Origin: STC-113 sp964553745
GTDB taxonomy: Bacteria > Patescibacteriota > Gracilibacteria > BD1-5 > UBA2023
Length of the DNA stretch: 64,000 nt
NCBI GenBank assembly: GCA_964553745.1
Contig: CAZKLD010000008.1
Span: 18,644-82,643, forward strand
Reading direction: 5' to 3'
Shown here piece by piece: positions 22,925 through 34,207 of the stretch. The translations under genes and the position numbers were made by a program. The notes under the pieces are model-generated. The model was not told where the DNA came from, ran no database searches, and saw nothing but the letters and a program-made list of their open reading frames with translations. Positions within the stretch are counted from its first letter, which is position 1. Every line of letters begins with the position of its first letter.

Positions 22925-23235
22925 ACCTATCCCTCTCCTGTCATTTCGAGCGCCAGCGAGAAATCCTTTAATGAGCAACGATTAAAGGATTTCTCATTCC
23001 GTTTCACTTCATTCGAAATGACAAAAACCGAGGATTGCATAAAGAATGATTCTTTATCTCTTTCAATAATTTCTAAACCGGCACCCCCCTCTCTGTCATT
23101 TCGAGCGCCCAGCGAGAAATCCTTTCCTGACACACTACCCTCCCCCTTGTCATTTCGAGCGTAAGGGAGAAATCCTATGATGGATATTCATGATCGATTA
23201 AAGGATTTCTCATGCGCCTCGCTTCATTCGAAATG
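22925..23235. repeat. Interspersed repeat cluster with inverted copies
   Basis: Three forward copies of GTCATTTCGAGCG(C/T)(C/A)AG(C/G)GAGAAATCC at about 22940, 23094 and 23147, and inverted partners (GGATTTCTCAT...TTCATTCGAAATGA) at 22985-23022 and 23201-23236. Each pair can fold into a long hairpin. No gene seen in 22852-23237. Same family as 4879-4912. Confidence 0.8.
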
Positions 23236-23240
23236 ATATG

Positions 23241-23284
23241 AAAACAATGAAAAATGGAGAATTCTTCTCCATTTTTCATTGTTT
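23241..23284 (-). terminator. Long hairpin terminator
   Basis: Nearly perfect 20-base inverted repeat: AAAACAATGAAAAATGGAGA and its complement. It lies 14 bases beyond the stop of the GH26-like gene on the minus strand. Confidence 0.8.
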
Positions 23285-23297
23285 TAGTGATTCTGAA

Positions 23298-24911
23298 TTA
23301 TCTTAAGTCTAAGTATTTCTTTTCATATGAATTCAAGTATTCGATCATATTTTCAAGTGATTTCTTATGTGCTGATTTATCTGAAACACTTGCGAGATTG
23401 ATTCCAAGAAATCATTTGAGGATTTCGGACTGTTCCCAGATTCACCAGTTCGAGAGCGATTCTGGACTTGAATCTATCCTTTTTACAAGCGTCGAAAACG
23501 CCTTTTGTTTATCTTTAAGATTAGTTTTGTCAGTATTCTCAAAACACTTGATTTTCGGGAATTTTGCAGAAACGAAAGGACATAGTACCGGGTCATCTCA
23601 AATATATTTTGATAATGCCAATTGATATTTCGGGTATTTCAGAGTTCAAGAGAATTCAGGATTTACTGCAAGATTTCAGTATTGGAAAACTATATATCTT
23701 GAGATGAAGGCATGAATTTCAGCTAGTTCAATATCAGTTATCCAATCTCAAGAATCGATTACCTTTTTTGGCGGATCAAAATATGTTGTCGGATTTCTTA
23801 AGAGTCTGTGGTCATTGAATAATTTGATTATTGCAGGATAGGCAAAATTCTTGTCGGGATCAATAGCCGTCCAATCAAGCTCTCAGATCTTGCTGCGGTC
23901 AGTGAATCAATAAGTGACGTCAGCATTGAAGTAAGCTCCTCAGATAATCTGCGGATCGGTATAGAGCTCTATCAGCTGAGAAATCCATTTATCTTTATCC
24001 TTGATTCAGATTGCCGGAACTCAAGGTTGTCATATATGATTTTTGTTATAAATATCGATGAGTCTGGCATTATCGAATTCTCAATCTATATTTATGCTTG
24101 TTGTTCAGGCTTCATCTATGAATATCGGCTTATTGAATGTCTTCATCCTGTCCAGAGTCCAATATCAAGGTTCGTTTATCACTTCCATCGGAGTTCTCCA
24201 TGAAGCCCACTTCTCTGCCCTAGCTCACTTTCACCAATTATAAATGGTCACTCACATGATATCAACATATTCATCGCCCGGATAATAATCTTCGAATGTA
24301 AGGCAACCGATTTCTTTTTTCTTTTCTTGGTTGCAGTTAACCACCTCTGACAGCTGATCCACAAAAAATCCAGGAGCAACTGGCAAGTCTTGACTATTTA
24401 TCGAATAGTCAAAGAGTATATTCGATCTATCGAGTCACTCTTCCCTGCTCCACTTCCAGACCATCTTCCAGAAAATTGGGAAATTAACAGGATCGGATGA
24501 CCAACTATACCATCAGCCGTTCATCTCATGCAAGAATCTGAAAATCACTTTCACATCATACTTCTTTATCAGTTTGAAAAGCGTTCTGTATTTTGCTTCC
24601 CAGCCTTTATGTGCGGGATCGGCGATAAGTTCCTTGAGATTGTATCAGAATGGATTTATGTCGACATGATAGACTCTGTCCTTTCATAATTCTTTGAAAG
24701 TAGTTGCAAGCTTATATATCTCTCATTTATTGAAATCATCATAAATTACAGATATGAGAGGGACTTTAACATTATAATTGGCTTCCACTTTCTTGATGAT
24801 GTCATACTCATTTTCCTGAAGCCTAAGTCAAAAGAGGAAATAATCCTGAAAAGCGAGTGTCGAGGAAGGAAAAATAACAAGCAAAAGAAGTATGGAAACA
24901 AATTTTTTCAT
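23298..24911 (-). CDS. Secreted glycoside hydrolase family 26-like protein
   Basis: 537 residues with a signal peptide (KKFVSILLLLVIFPSSTLAF). Residues about 140-160 read IFRFLHEMNGGWYSWSSDPV, the GH26 acid/base Glu motif (HEMNG). About 110 residues further on, PIFIDEAGTTS offers the second catalytic Glu. This fits a (beta/alpha)8 mannanase-type enzyme, exported and acting on external or cell-wall beta-glycans. The C-terminal ~180 residues are unassigned. Catalytic Glu assignment is from motif only. Confidence 0.78.
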
Positions 24912-25130
24912 AATAAATGTATGTTTAAATTGCTTGGTATTCTACAGAAAGAGACCAAAATGCAAATTTAAGTATCTATTTTTTGCCTAGTTGAAAGAAT
25001 AAAGCATGGCGGGCTTCTTAGAATTCGTCTTATCGGTTTCTCAGGTTTCACTGATTATCTTCATGGAAAGCATTTTTTTCTTAAAATTCCTGATATCGAT
25101 TTTACTTCAATAAATACCTTCGTAAAGCAA

Positions 25131-25355
25131 ATGCAGAGAATTGAAGGTAAAATGGGGGCCGATAAGATGCTTGGCTATTCAGGTATATTCCAATCTTTTT
25201 ATAAGATGGTATTTCGCATGCTCAATTATACTCTTGTGTTTGAAGTTGTATCAGATTTGAATATTGACGAGCTCATCGAATTCCAAAAGTCTTATTTTTG
25301 TGAAATCAGCAGATTTAAGGAGGAGTTCTGATTCAATAAGAGAAAGATAACTTAA
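25131..25355 (+). CDS. Doubtful small ORF
   Basis: 74 codons from the first ATG. The open frame reaches back to 24972 without a usual start and reads GFSGFTDYLHGKHFFLKIPD upstream. Most glycines here are GGN rather than TGA, unlike the rest of the window, so it could be a recent arrival, a remnant or chance. Nothing recognised. Confidence 0.25.
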
Positions 25356-25364
25356 AGAAACCGT

Positions 25365-25649
25365 ATGTCAACGATGATCATATCATGGGTCTCAAAAAAC
25401 ATGAATCTGCTGACAGAAAATACTATCAATTCAGGTTTTTCTATTCAAAATGGAGAGAAAATTATCATCAAGCGTAAATCATGATCTCATTATTCATCAA
25501 GGAAGAATATATTTCATTTCTCAATCTATATCCTTTTGATTCAAAACTACGCACAATTTTCAATTGTAATAGGTAAATATGACTATATCTATGCAGAAAA
25601 CTGGGATCGGAAGTTCCCATATGCTTTCATATTTTTTATTGAGAAATAA
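25365..25649 (+). CDS. Small unrecognised protein
   Basis: 94 residues starting MSTMIISWVSKNMNLLTENT, with a hydrophobic segment FHFSIYILLIQNYAQFSIVI. Only one TGA codon. Ten bases after the preceding doubtful ORF. No family seen. The following 230 bases before the giant gene are AT-rich and hold only presumptive promoter DNA. Confidence 0.3.
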
Positions 25650-25880
25650 TTCTTTTTCCATCTTTATAATTGTTATGTATACATTTTATTGGCATCATAT
25701 AACCGCTATTATTCATTACAATGATATAGTAAAAAATTCTAAAGTCAATAATTAATTGTTAAAAATACATTTGCTATTTTTAACAATTAAGATATTATCT
25801 CGGTACACGATAATTGATAAATTATTTGTAAGCACATTAAATGTTAATCAACGCAAACATATATTCCTAATTTTAAAGTT

Positions 25881-28800
25881 ATGAAAGCGAATAATATAAG
25901 GAAAGTAACAAGTGTGACGACGGTCGTCGCTATGTTATTTTCCTTTTTTTGACCCTGAATAGGGTTAATCCCTTCGGCCAATGCTGCATTGGCAACAACT
26001 TGACCGGTAAGTCCGTTTACAACATTCCCTAATTGGTTTCAAGATGCATGAGGTCTGCCTTTGGAGCTGATGGAGGCGGCAGATGGAAAAGGTATTTCTG
26101 CTGCTGTCGTTGCATGAAACGAACTATCTGAACAGATTGGATTCTGATGAGAATGATTCTGGTTCAGTGCAGATGCAACTATGCCTACCGCTGCATGAGA
26201 TGCTTCAATAGTACAAGCAGTAGAGGCATCATTTGCACCTCAGCCTAATCCTACAGATTGATTGCAATCGGCTTTTACACGTATACGCATAAGGATAGAT
26301 GTCCCTAATATATGAGAATACACTGTGACATATCCATATTGAGAGAGGACTTATGATGTTACAGATCCAGAAGACCTTATTATTAATGACACTACAGATG
26401 TATGATGCTTCAGTCAACCTGGCGTTTCGCTATGTGACACTGTGGCAGAATATGATGCAGTTCTAGCAGGTGAAATCTGACCATTCGTAACATGGGAAAC
26501 ATTTGAACTGAATCCTCTGGACACTGATCCTTTACTGATAGATGGAATTACTTGAAAAAGATATATCGGTATTGCCTGAGAAGAGCGCCCCATTAAAAAT
26601 GGCCCGAACTGAAATATATTCAGGGTTGATGGTCCGAACATAGGTTGACCTTGAATCAACTCAATTGAAACAGATCTCTTTGAGGTTACCTGAAGAATAG
26701 CCACTATAGATTCAACACCTCCTGCAATCGGCGCTACTAGCCCTGCGAGCGCACAGGTGTTATCTGAAAATGTATGACTCACTATAAATGCCAGTGATGA
26801 CTTATGAGTAAGAAAGGTGACTATGGATGTATGATCTCTTGGAAATACGCTTAAAACAACAATAAACTGAAGTCAGGTTGTCCCAAGTTCTGCAAGCCCT
26901 GCTACCTGATCATGAACATTCACAATAAACACAGTCACAAACACTCTTACATACGATATAAGCACGAGCTGACTCTCATGAGTACAGACAGAGGCGAGTC
27001 TGAGATGACCTGCTGCGACATGAGCAAATTGAGCTGTCATTGCTTCTCTTCCGCTGACTTCATCTAAGTCATGAATACTTACATACCCTCAAAATGTCGA
27101 AGCAGATATTATAAATTGAAATACATATATAAGCATCTCTACATGATGATTCCCAAATTGAGAAGTAAGATGACAGGTATTGCCCCAGTCTGATCTGAAG
27201 ACTTTGGTCAGGAATTCGTGAACTGCAACTGCCTGAACATGGTTTCTAGAAATCGCTGCCCTTGACAGAGTATGAACTTTCAGCCTCCCGATATCTATCA
27301 CGGACTGAAGCAATTCAACTTCATGAACTTTTGAGCTGACGGTATCACCGCCGCCTGCACCAGTGATAACAACTCAGAATCTTACAACATCTTGATCAGC
27401 ATTGACAATTTCCTGAACATGAGTTGCTAATTCAACTATCGAATTATTCAGCTGAAGTACAGTTATAGCAAGCTGAACGGTAAATGGCGCTTGAATATTC
27501 TCATTTGCTTGAGTCAGTCTGACAGAATGAACAAATGTTTTTCAAGCTTCGATTAAAGATGTAGCATGAAATCCTTCTGATCTTTCTAACACATTAACCG
27601 TAATAATGGATACCGTAGCTCCAGATGCACCGGTCATCACAGATGTATCTTGAACTCTAGTGAATACTCCGACAATTACAGTAAATTGAACTGCAGAAGC
27701 TGACTCAACTGTAAGCATAAAGAAATGATCACTCACCATAGCAACATGAACTGCTGATTGATCATGAGCATTCTCTGTTGCTTGAGTACCTCTGGCACAG
27801 TGACTTAACACTTTATCTGCAACATCGACAGATTTAGCATGAAACACATCCGGACCATCAGGCAATCTTACAGTGACTCTAGATTCAGTCGCCCCTGCTT
27901 GAACCGTTACATTTCCTGCTTGATCAGTTACTAAAAATCAAACAGAACAAGTAAATCTTACGATTTCAGAAACATGAAGCTTCAGCGCATCATGAGCATG
28001 AGTAGTCTGAACATTGACTTGAGATATTGTTTCGTCCACTTGAATAACTGTAACGTTAGCCATTTGAGACTGATTGAAAAACCTAGATGTTCTCTTCAGT
28101 GATCTGGCATGAAACTCTAGCGTAGTATCAGCTTCGATTACATTAGATACTACAGCACCTGCAGCACCGACAATCACTTCTGACAATCTTACAACCTCAT
28201 GAACAACAGTTACTATAACTTGAACTTGAGAAGCCAATGCAACTGTAGATATATTAGATTGAACCTGAAGCATAATCGCTAGCTGAAGTGTTGATCCGCA
28301 ATGAGCATTCTCAGTTAGCGGAGTCCCAGTTGTCGCTTGATTAAACAGCATACAAGCAAGATTAACAGATGCTGCTTGAAATGTATCGGACAATTCTACG
28401 CAACCTGTATCAGTAGTAGTGGATAGAGATGCTCCGGATGCTGCAGTCATATCTTCAACTCCTAATCTGACTTCCTCATCTACAACGACTATCGTTTGAA
28501 CATGAGAGGCAAACATAGCCGTAACGGTATTCAGATCTTCTGTTGCCGTATGAAACTGAACAGTCGACTGATCATGAGCTCTGACAATAACATGAGTATC
28601 GCTTGCAGAATGATCTAATGCGTTTACCGTAAAATTAACGGACGCTGCCTGAAACATATCAGCAAGTTCAAATTCAGTTACTGTGACAAGAGATTCTCTT
28701 GCTCCTACAGTGACAAACCTACAGACGCTTAATATAACACACCAATTAGCAGACATTAGCTTTAACTTCACAGATTCGAATTTTACAATCTGAACCTGAA

Positions 28801-30935
28801 CTTGAGCTGTTAGCTATGGAACATGATGATCTCTATCAAATGCATGAACAAGCAATGTCGCATTTACTGCTTGAACTCCTAATTCAGGACTATCATCATT
28901 AGCATGAATGCTTCCATCTACAACTTACGGATTCAGCTTAAGCTTAATAGACAATGCAGGAAATACAGCTACATCTACTGGATCATTTGCAACCGCATCT
29001 TCACCGATATCACTATCCGGATGAAGCGTAGCAGAGACTTGATCGACAAATGTAGCAGGTGCCACAATTCCAAGCTGAGGATCATTGCAGCTAAATTGAA
29101 CAAATATCCTAATAAGCTCCAACCCTGCAGATCCAAATTCAATTACCGGATCGCTATCTCTGTCATGAATAACTTCTCTGAGCATCGAATGAGGCAACTG
29201 GAACTGAATAATTTTAGCTCCTACACTAGTAAGCAGCTGAACAGCTTGAGAAGCCAGCGCATGAGAAATCAGCTGACTGATAAGCTCAAGCTTCTGAAGC
29301 TGAGCAGTATGATCCGTACTCCAAACAGTTAAAGTGTGATGAGAAAGCTGAGTATCCATTTTGGCAAATTGATGACTGTTTACGCTTAGTATCTCAGTTC
29401 CATCTAGCAACTCATGACAAGTGCTAAGCTTGATCAGATCAACTGACGGTACAACCTGGCAACTTAACACTCCTGATAATTCGTGTACAGTTGATTCAAA
29501 CAAGATGTGCACATTCAATACGGACCATCTTAGCTTCTTTGCCTCATTAGATCTGGTTGACACTATACCGAACACTCTTTCTTTCGCTTCCTTGACATGA
29601 AGAGGTCTTAATGCAGTCGAGACATCAGAAACCCTGACTGCAACATGAACAAATACATGAGCGAGTGTAACGGTTGCAAACTGATTGATATCTATCAATA
29701 GCGGAGCGCTATCGACAACATGAACAATCAATAATTGAGACACTGTTAAACTGCAGCTTACCAACTCCCCTGCCAACTCTACGACAGTAACTGCAACTAT
29801 CTCAGTCTGAACAACACAAGTCTGAAGCTTTAGCTCTACAACTCTTGCCACAACCGTATCTAGCGGCGGCGGTGGAGGCGGAGGCTGAGGCGGAGGCTGA
29901 CTATTCGTTGACACATGTACAAATTGAGATAAATCATGAAACTCATATGACTGAAAATGCGATGCCCTTACAAATTCATCTTCTGACTCAAGCTCTGGAG
30001 CTTCCAGCTCTTGAAATGGCTCCGTAACAACTAATTCCGGATCAACATCGGTAACTGGTTGAAAATCAAGATTCAGCGATATAGACGATTCATTCGCTAA
30101 AGATGATATCCTAGAGTTCGTCGAGAAATGAATCCTTAAATGATATGAAGATTGAACATTCAGACCAAACAGCCCGATTACAAGAGCAGAATTCCTAGCA
30201 ATTGTCATGAAGGCATTGGATGTCAAGCTAGATGAATCATTGACAAAGACTAACTTTAAAGATATTCCAGAAGTTTGGATGATAAAGTACATCGAAAAAG
30301 CCTGGGATTACTGAATAAAGGGTCAGACTATAAACGGAGAACTTAGATTCAGGCCGAATGATCCGATATCTAGAGCTGAGGCAATGGCTATCCTTCTTAA
30401 TATAGCATGAATTGCTCCATCTGAAATGACTGATTCTAGCTTTTCGGATATTCCAGCAACATGGATGATAAGCTATCTTGAAAAGGTTAAGGAACTAGGA
30501 ATCGCATGATGACAGGTAATTAGTTGAACCTTGAAATTCAGGCCTAATGATTCCCTTTCCAGAGCAGAGGCTACGAGAGTATTAAAAAAGACTCTCGGTG
30601 TCAAAAACATGAAGACTTACACCATTGAAATAACATCTTCTTGAGTATCTCCGCAAACAATAACAATCAATAAGTGAGATAAGGTAAATTTCATAAATAA
30701 AGACTCAGCTCCACATTGGCCAGCATCTTGAATGCATCCTGTACACACTGGTTATCCTGGTTCAGACATCAAAAAATGCTGAACTCCAGAACAATCAAAA
30801 ATATTCGATGCTTGCAAGTGACTTGCAAAAGATGAGGCATTCACATTCATATTCAATGAAGTATGAGAATGGGGATTCCATGATCATCTTGATGTATCGG
30901 TTGCTGCACTCAGATGAAAGATAATCGTAAAATAA
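25881..30935 (+). CDS. Giant S-layer-type surface protein: CHRD, Ig-like repeats, SLH x3, cupredoxin
   Basis: 1,684 residues. Signal peptide about 1-37 (VVAMLFSFFGPGIGLIPSAN). Unknown N-terminal domain to ~310. CHRD domain ~313-437 (TINGSQVVPSSASPATGSGT, EASLRGPAATGANG, GGFPNGEVRGQVLPQ). About five 90-residue bacterial Ig-like repeats ~488-940 (ADSTVSIKKGSLTIATGT; APDAPVIT). A long repetitive centre, then an 11-Gly linker near 1328. Three SLH repeats ~1397-1573 (FRPNSPITRAEFLAIV; FRPNDPISRAEAMAIL; FRPNDSLSRAEATRVL). C-terminal cupredoxin ~1577-1684 with APHWPASGMHPVH, a Cys and FHDHLDVSV. A cell-wall-anchored structural or adhesive protein. More than 100 TGA glycines. Confidence 0.88.
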
Positions 30936-31019
30936 TTGCTCATTTACTCAAATCAGAACAACACAAAGATATCTTTGTGTTGTTCTGTAAATTGAGAAAT
31001 ATTAATAATCTTTAGAATC

Positions 31020-32060
31020 ATGAAAACAATAAAATTCAATAAAATATCATTGATTACAACATTGGCATTGATATTATACACCCTCAATAGCCCTTGGATA
31101 AGTGCTAAATGAGGTTCAGACGACTGATGAGGCTCATCCTCAAGTTCATCTTCTAACTCAAATTCATCTTCCAATTCCAGATCATCAGATGATAATCTGC
31201 CGAGGCATTCTTGAACTGATGACTTCGTTAATTGAGTGAAGCTCAGATGAGACTGAAGCGTCGATGATAATTGAGTATCAAGATGAGGCAATTGAAATAT
31301 CTTCAGATGAGACTGAAGTATTGATGACAACCTGCCGAGGCATTCTTGAACTGATGACTTCGTTAATTGAGTGAAGCTCAGATGAGACTGAAGCGTCGAT
31401 GATACTCAGGGCAATATACGATTGGATTGATTCAGCGACATCAGGAATAATTTCGCTAGAGATGACATAAGGAATCTTGCACAGAGATGAATAATCAGGT
31501 GATTCGACGACAGTAGTTTCAGGCCCGATAGATCAGTCACCAGAGCAGAATTCCTTGGAATGGCACTTAAATCAGCTTGAATAAGCACTGATGATTCTCG
31601 GGCAAATCCACAATTTCGTGATGTGTCTGAATGATGGATGAGGCCTGTTGTCGCAAGGGCTAAGGAATTAGGAATCGTATCAGGTCAGAATATCAACTGA
31701 AAATTGCTATTCAGGCCGAATGATGAAATTACAAGAGCAGAATCGATTTCAATCTTACTGAATATCAAGAATGTAAGAGTTGATGATAATCTCTCTAGAC
31801 ACTCATGATTCGATGATGTAAATGATGATAGGCTGGCACCGATAGTCGCAAAAGCAAAAGAGATATGAATCATATCCGGACAGAAAATCAACTGAAAATT
31901 ACTATTCCGGCCAAGTGATGACCTGACTCGTGCCGAAGCTGCAAAGATAATCACAAAATCCCTATCTTCTGACGATAGTGCGTCCAGGAGCTCATCCTCC
32001 TCAGATGATAACCAACCTCATAACTCTTCGATCGATGATTTTATGAAATTCTGAAAATAG
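31020..32060 (+). CDS. Second SLH-domain surface protein with internal repeat
   Basis: 346 residues. Signal peptide (ISLITTLALILYTLNSPWIS), then a Gly/Ser/Asn/Asp low-complexity region in which a 27-residue unit (LPRHSGTDDFVNGVKLRGDG core) occurs twice at residues ~57-83 and ~103-129, identical in DNA. Three SLH repeats follow (FRPDRSVTRAEFLGMAL; FRPNDEITRAESISILL; FRPSDDLTRAEAAKIIT). A Ser/Asp-rich tail ends the protein in TAG. Probably anchors to the same wall polymer as the giant protein 85 bases upstream. Predicted to be very acidic. Confidence 0.85.
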
Positions 32061-32079
32061 ATTTTTCATGACCATAAAG

Positions 32080-32111
32080 AAAAAACCTCCCGAAAATCGG
32101 GAGGTTTTTAT
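32080..32111 (+). terminator. Terminator after the SLH genes
   Basis: Hairpin CCTCCC-gaaaatc-GGGAGG followed by a T-run, 20 bases after the TAG. Confidence 0.85.
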
Positions 32112-32161
32112 ATAAAAATTTGAAATTAGGAATATTTTATATAATATGTCGCCACATTTAC

Positions 32162-32252
32162 GGAGAGGTCGCATAGTCGGTCTAGTGCGCACCCTTGGAA
32201 AGGGTGTGTGCTCGTAAGGGCACCAAGAGTTCGAATCTCTTTCTCTCCGCCA
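32162..32252 (+). tRNA. tRNA-Ser(GGA)
   Basis: Acceptor GGAGAGG pairs with TCTCTCC, discriminator G and encoded CCA. The anticodon loop CTTGGAAAG gives anticodon GGA (Ser, UCC/UCU). The long variable arm TGTGCTCGTAAGGGCACC is the class II form expected of serine. T arm AAGAG-TTCGAAT-CTCTT. 91 bases. Confidence 0.95.
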
Positions 32253-32460
32253 AATGTTTAATCAAGAATCAAAAATCAGAAGAAAGAGATGAGAAGTTCA
32301 TGCTCGGCAACGGAATGGAATGCAGTGCCGGGTAAATCTCTTTCTCTCCGCCAAATGTTTTAAGAAAAATCAAAAATCAGAAGAAAGAGATGAGAAGTTT
32401 ATGCTCGGAGCGTAGCGAACGGGTAAATCTCTTTCTCTCCGCCAAATGTTTTAAGAAAAA
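32253..32460 (+). repeat. Tandem hairpin units carrying copies of the tRNA-Ser 3' end
   Basis: The tRNA tail sequence AATCTCTTTCTCTCCGCCAAATGTTT recurs at about 32335-32360 and 32426-32451. Each copy is preceded by AGAAAGAGAT (32281-32290 and 32382-32391), the exact complement of ATCTCTTTCT in the copied tail (32336-32345 and 32427-32436). Each unit can thus form a 10-bp stem enclosing about 35-45 bases, with an inner CTCGGCA/TGCCGGG stem in unit 1. No gene is supported here. Confidence 0.75.
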
Positions 32461-32494
32461 TCAAAATCTGAAAGAGAAGCTATACAATGAATAC

Positions 32495-32536
32495 ATCAAA
32501 GAAACCCTTTCGTTCGAAAGGGTTTCTTTGATTTTG
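32495..32536 (+). terminator. Terminator after the tRNA-Ser repeat region
   Basis: Hairpin ATCAAAGAAACCCTTT-cgttcg-AAAGGGTTTCTTTGAT followed by TTT. It would end a transcript covering the tRNA and the two hairpin units. Confidence 0.8.
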
Positions 32537-32619
32537 GGCAGTGATATCATTTTCAAAATCAGCTTTGTTTTTGATATAAAATCTTTAAACTGAGCCAGTT
32601 AAAATGAAAAAATATAAAT

Positions 32620-33621
32620 ATGATCATTCAAGACAAAGTATATTGAGATATAATTATCACCGAACCGGTCATACAAGAACTCATCGGATCCGCTTCGATG
32701 AGAAGATTGAAATGAATCGATGCGGCATGAAGATTCGAACACTTCTATCCATGATCAAGCTATACCAGATTTGATCATTGCTTATGAGTATATCACGTGC
32801 TAAATATCTATGGAGCCTCTCTGGAAGAGCAGATTGCATGACTTATACATGATGTTTCACATTCTGCATTCTCACATTGTGTAGATTATGTCCTAAATTC
32901 CTGATCTGAGGAACTGCATGATTTTCAAGATAATATTTTTGAAGAGTTTGTCAGGAAATCAGATATTCCAAGCATATTAGACAAATACGGTTTTTCACTG
33001 GAAAGGATTTTAGATTCCAGCAACTTCCCTCTCCTGGAGAATAATCTTCCGAATTTTTGTGCTGACAGGATTGATTATTCACTCAGAACTTGAATTTGCT
33101 ATAAATACGCAGATAAAGAATATGTAGGCCTATTCCTAAAAAAACTTCAGACCAATTGAAATGAATGGTATTTCAATGAACCGGAATTTGCCTTGAGGTT
33201 CTCTTATGATTTCAAATTCATGAATGAAACTTATTGGGCTTGATTCGAAACTTCAATGATGATGTGCACCATTTCCGATTATCTGAAATACTCTCTCGAG
33301 AAATGATACATTACAGAGAATGACCTTTTCCTTGAAGATGAAGAAGTCCTTTCCAAAATAAGGCTGTGGCACCCAGAAGATCCCAAACTAGCAGAGCGAT
33401 ACCGAAGAACCACCGACATAAATTCAACTGCTATCGACGAGGAAACATATGACAGGAAAATCGCATGCAAGTCCAGGATTATTGATCCGCTGGTACTGAA
33501 CGAATGAAAAATCATCAGACTGAGCCAAGTATCTTCAGAATGGGAAAACGTTCTCAAGACCGAATTGCTACCGAAAACCTATTATATAAAATATGTAGCA
33601 AGCCCAGAATTCAGCCTATAA
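32620..33621 (+). CDS. HD-domain phosphohydrolase (dGTPase/YdhJ-like)
   Basis: 333 residues starting MIIQDKVYGDIIITEPVIQE. It shows the N-terminal HD pattern RRLKGIDAAGRFEHFYPG, RFDHCLGVYHV and LIHDVSHSAFSH, i.e. H...HD with extra His as in deoxyguanosinetriphosphate triphosphohydrolase-like proteins, then FCADRIDYSLR with the last metal Asp. Predicted metal-dependent nucleotide phosphohydrolase. Substrate unknown. Confidence 0.85.
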
Positions 33622-33690
33622 AATTTTTTTGTTTTTTTTAAAAAAACTATATAATATCGGCGCATTTTTAAATTGTAATCCTGAAATGGT

Positions 33691-34194
33691 ATGAAAACGA
33701 AAATTGAAAAGCTTTGCCAAGATTTTTTCGGCCTCATGGCTGTCAACACCAAAAGCCTTACAGTCAAATGTGAGGATGAAGAAAGGAATATATTTTTTAT
33801 ACATCTGGAAACGGAAGACTCTAAACTCATTATCTGAACACACTGACAGACTCTTGAATCGATTAAGCACCTTTTATCGAGAATGATAGAGAATTCATTT
33901 GACACAAATGCCACAGTCCATGTTGAAATCAATGATTATCTGAAATCCAAAGATGAAAAACTGTACAGATATATCGATTGAAGGATTGATTATGTCGTAA
34001 AAAGCCAAAAAGAAGTTGTTCTGCCAAATTTCAGCTCGTATGAAAGGAAAAAAATCCACAACTATATTTCAGAGATGAAATTGGAAACAATCCGTTCCTA
34101 TAGCATGGGAGAATGAAAAGATAGAATGATGCATCTTGCTCCATCTTGAAAAACCGTAAACGCAAATATAGATATTGACTGAATTGATATATAA
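33691..34194 (+). CDS. KH-R3H RNA-binding protein (Jag/KhpB/EloR)
   Basis: 167 residues. KH domain with LIIGTHGQTLESIKHLLSRM (GxxG loop) at ~50-70. R3H domain with YERKKIHNYISE and TIRSYSMGEGKDRMMHLAPS. Lacks the long Jag_N extension of firmicute proteins. Binds RNA and is linked to cell-wall elongation in other bacteria. Lies 1.7 kb before dnaA on the same strand, echoing the jag-oriC-dnaA neighbourhood. Confidence 0.88.
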
Positions 34195-34207
34195 GATAAA
34201 TGAAAAA

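Noticed and set aside
28925..30292. Minus-strand ORF of 455 codons
   Set aside because: It is the shadow of the SLH/cupredoxin protein. The plus frame continues through it with TGA=Gly and recognisable repeats.
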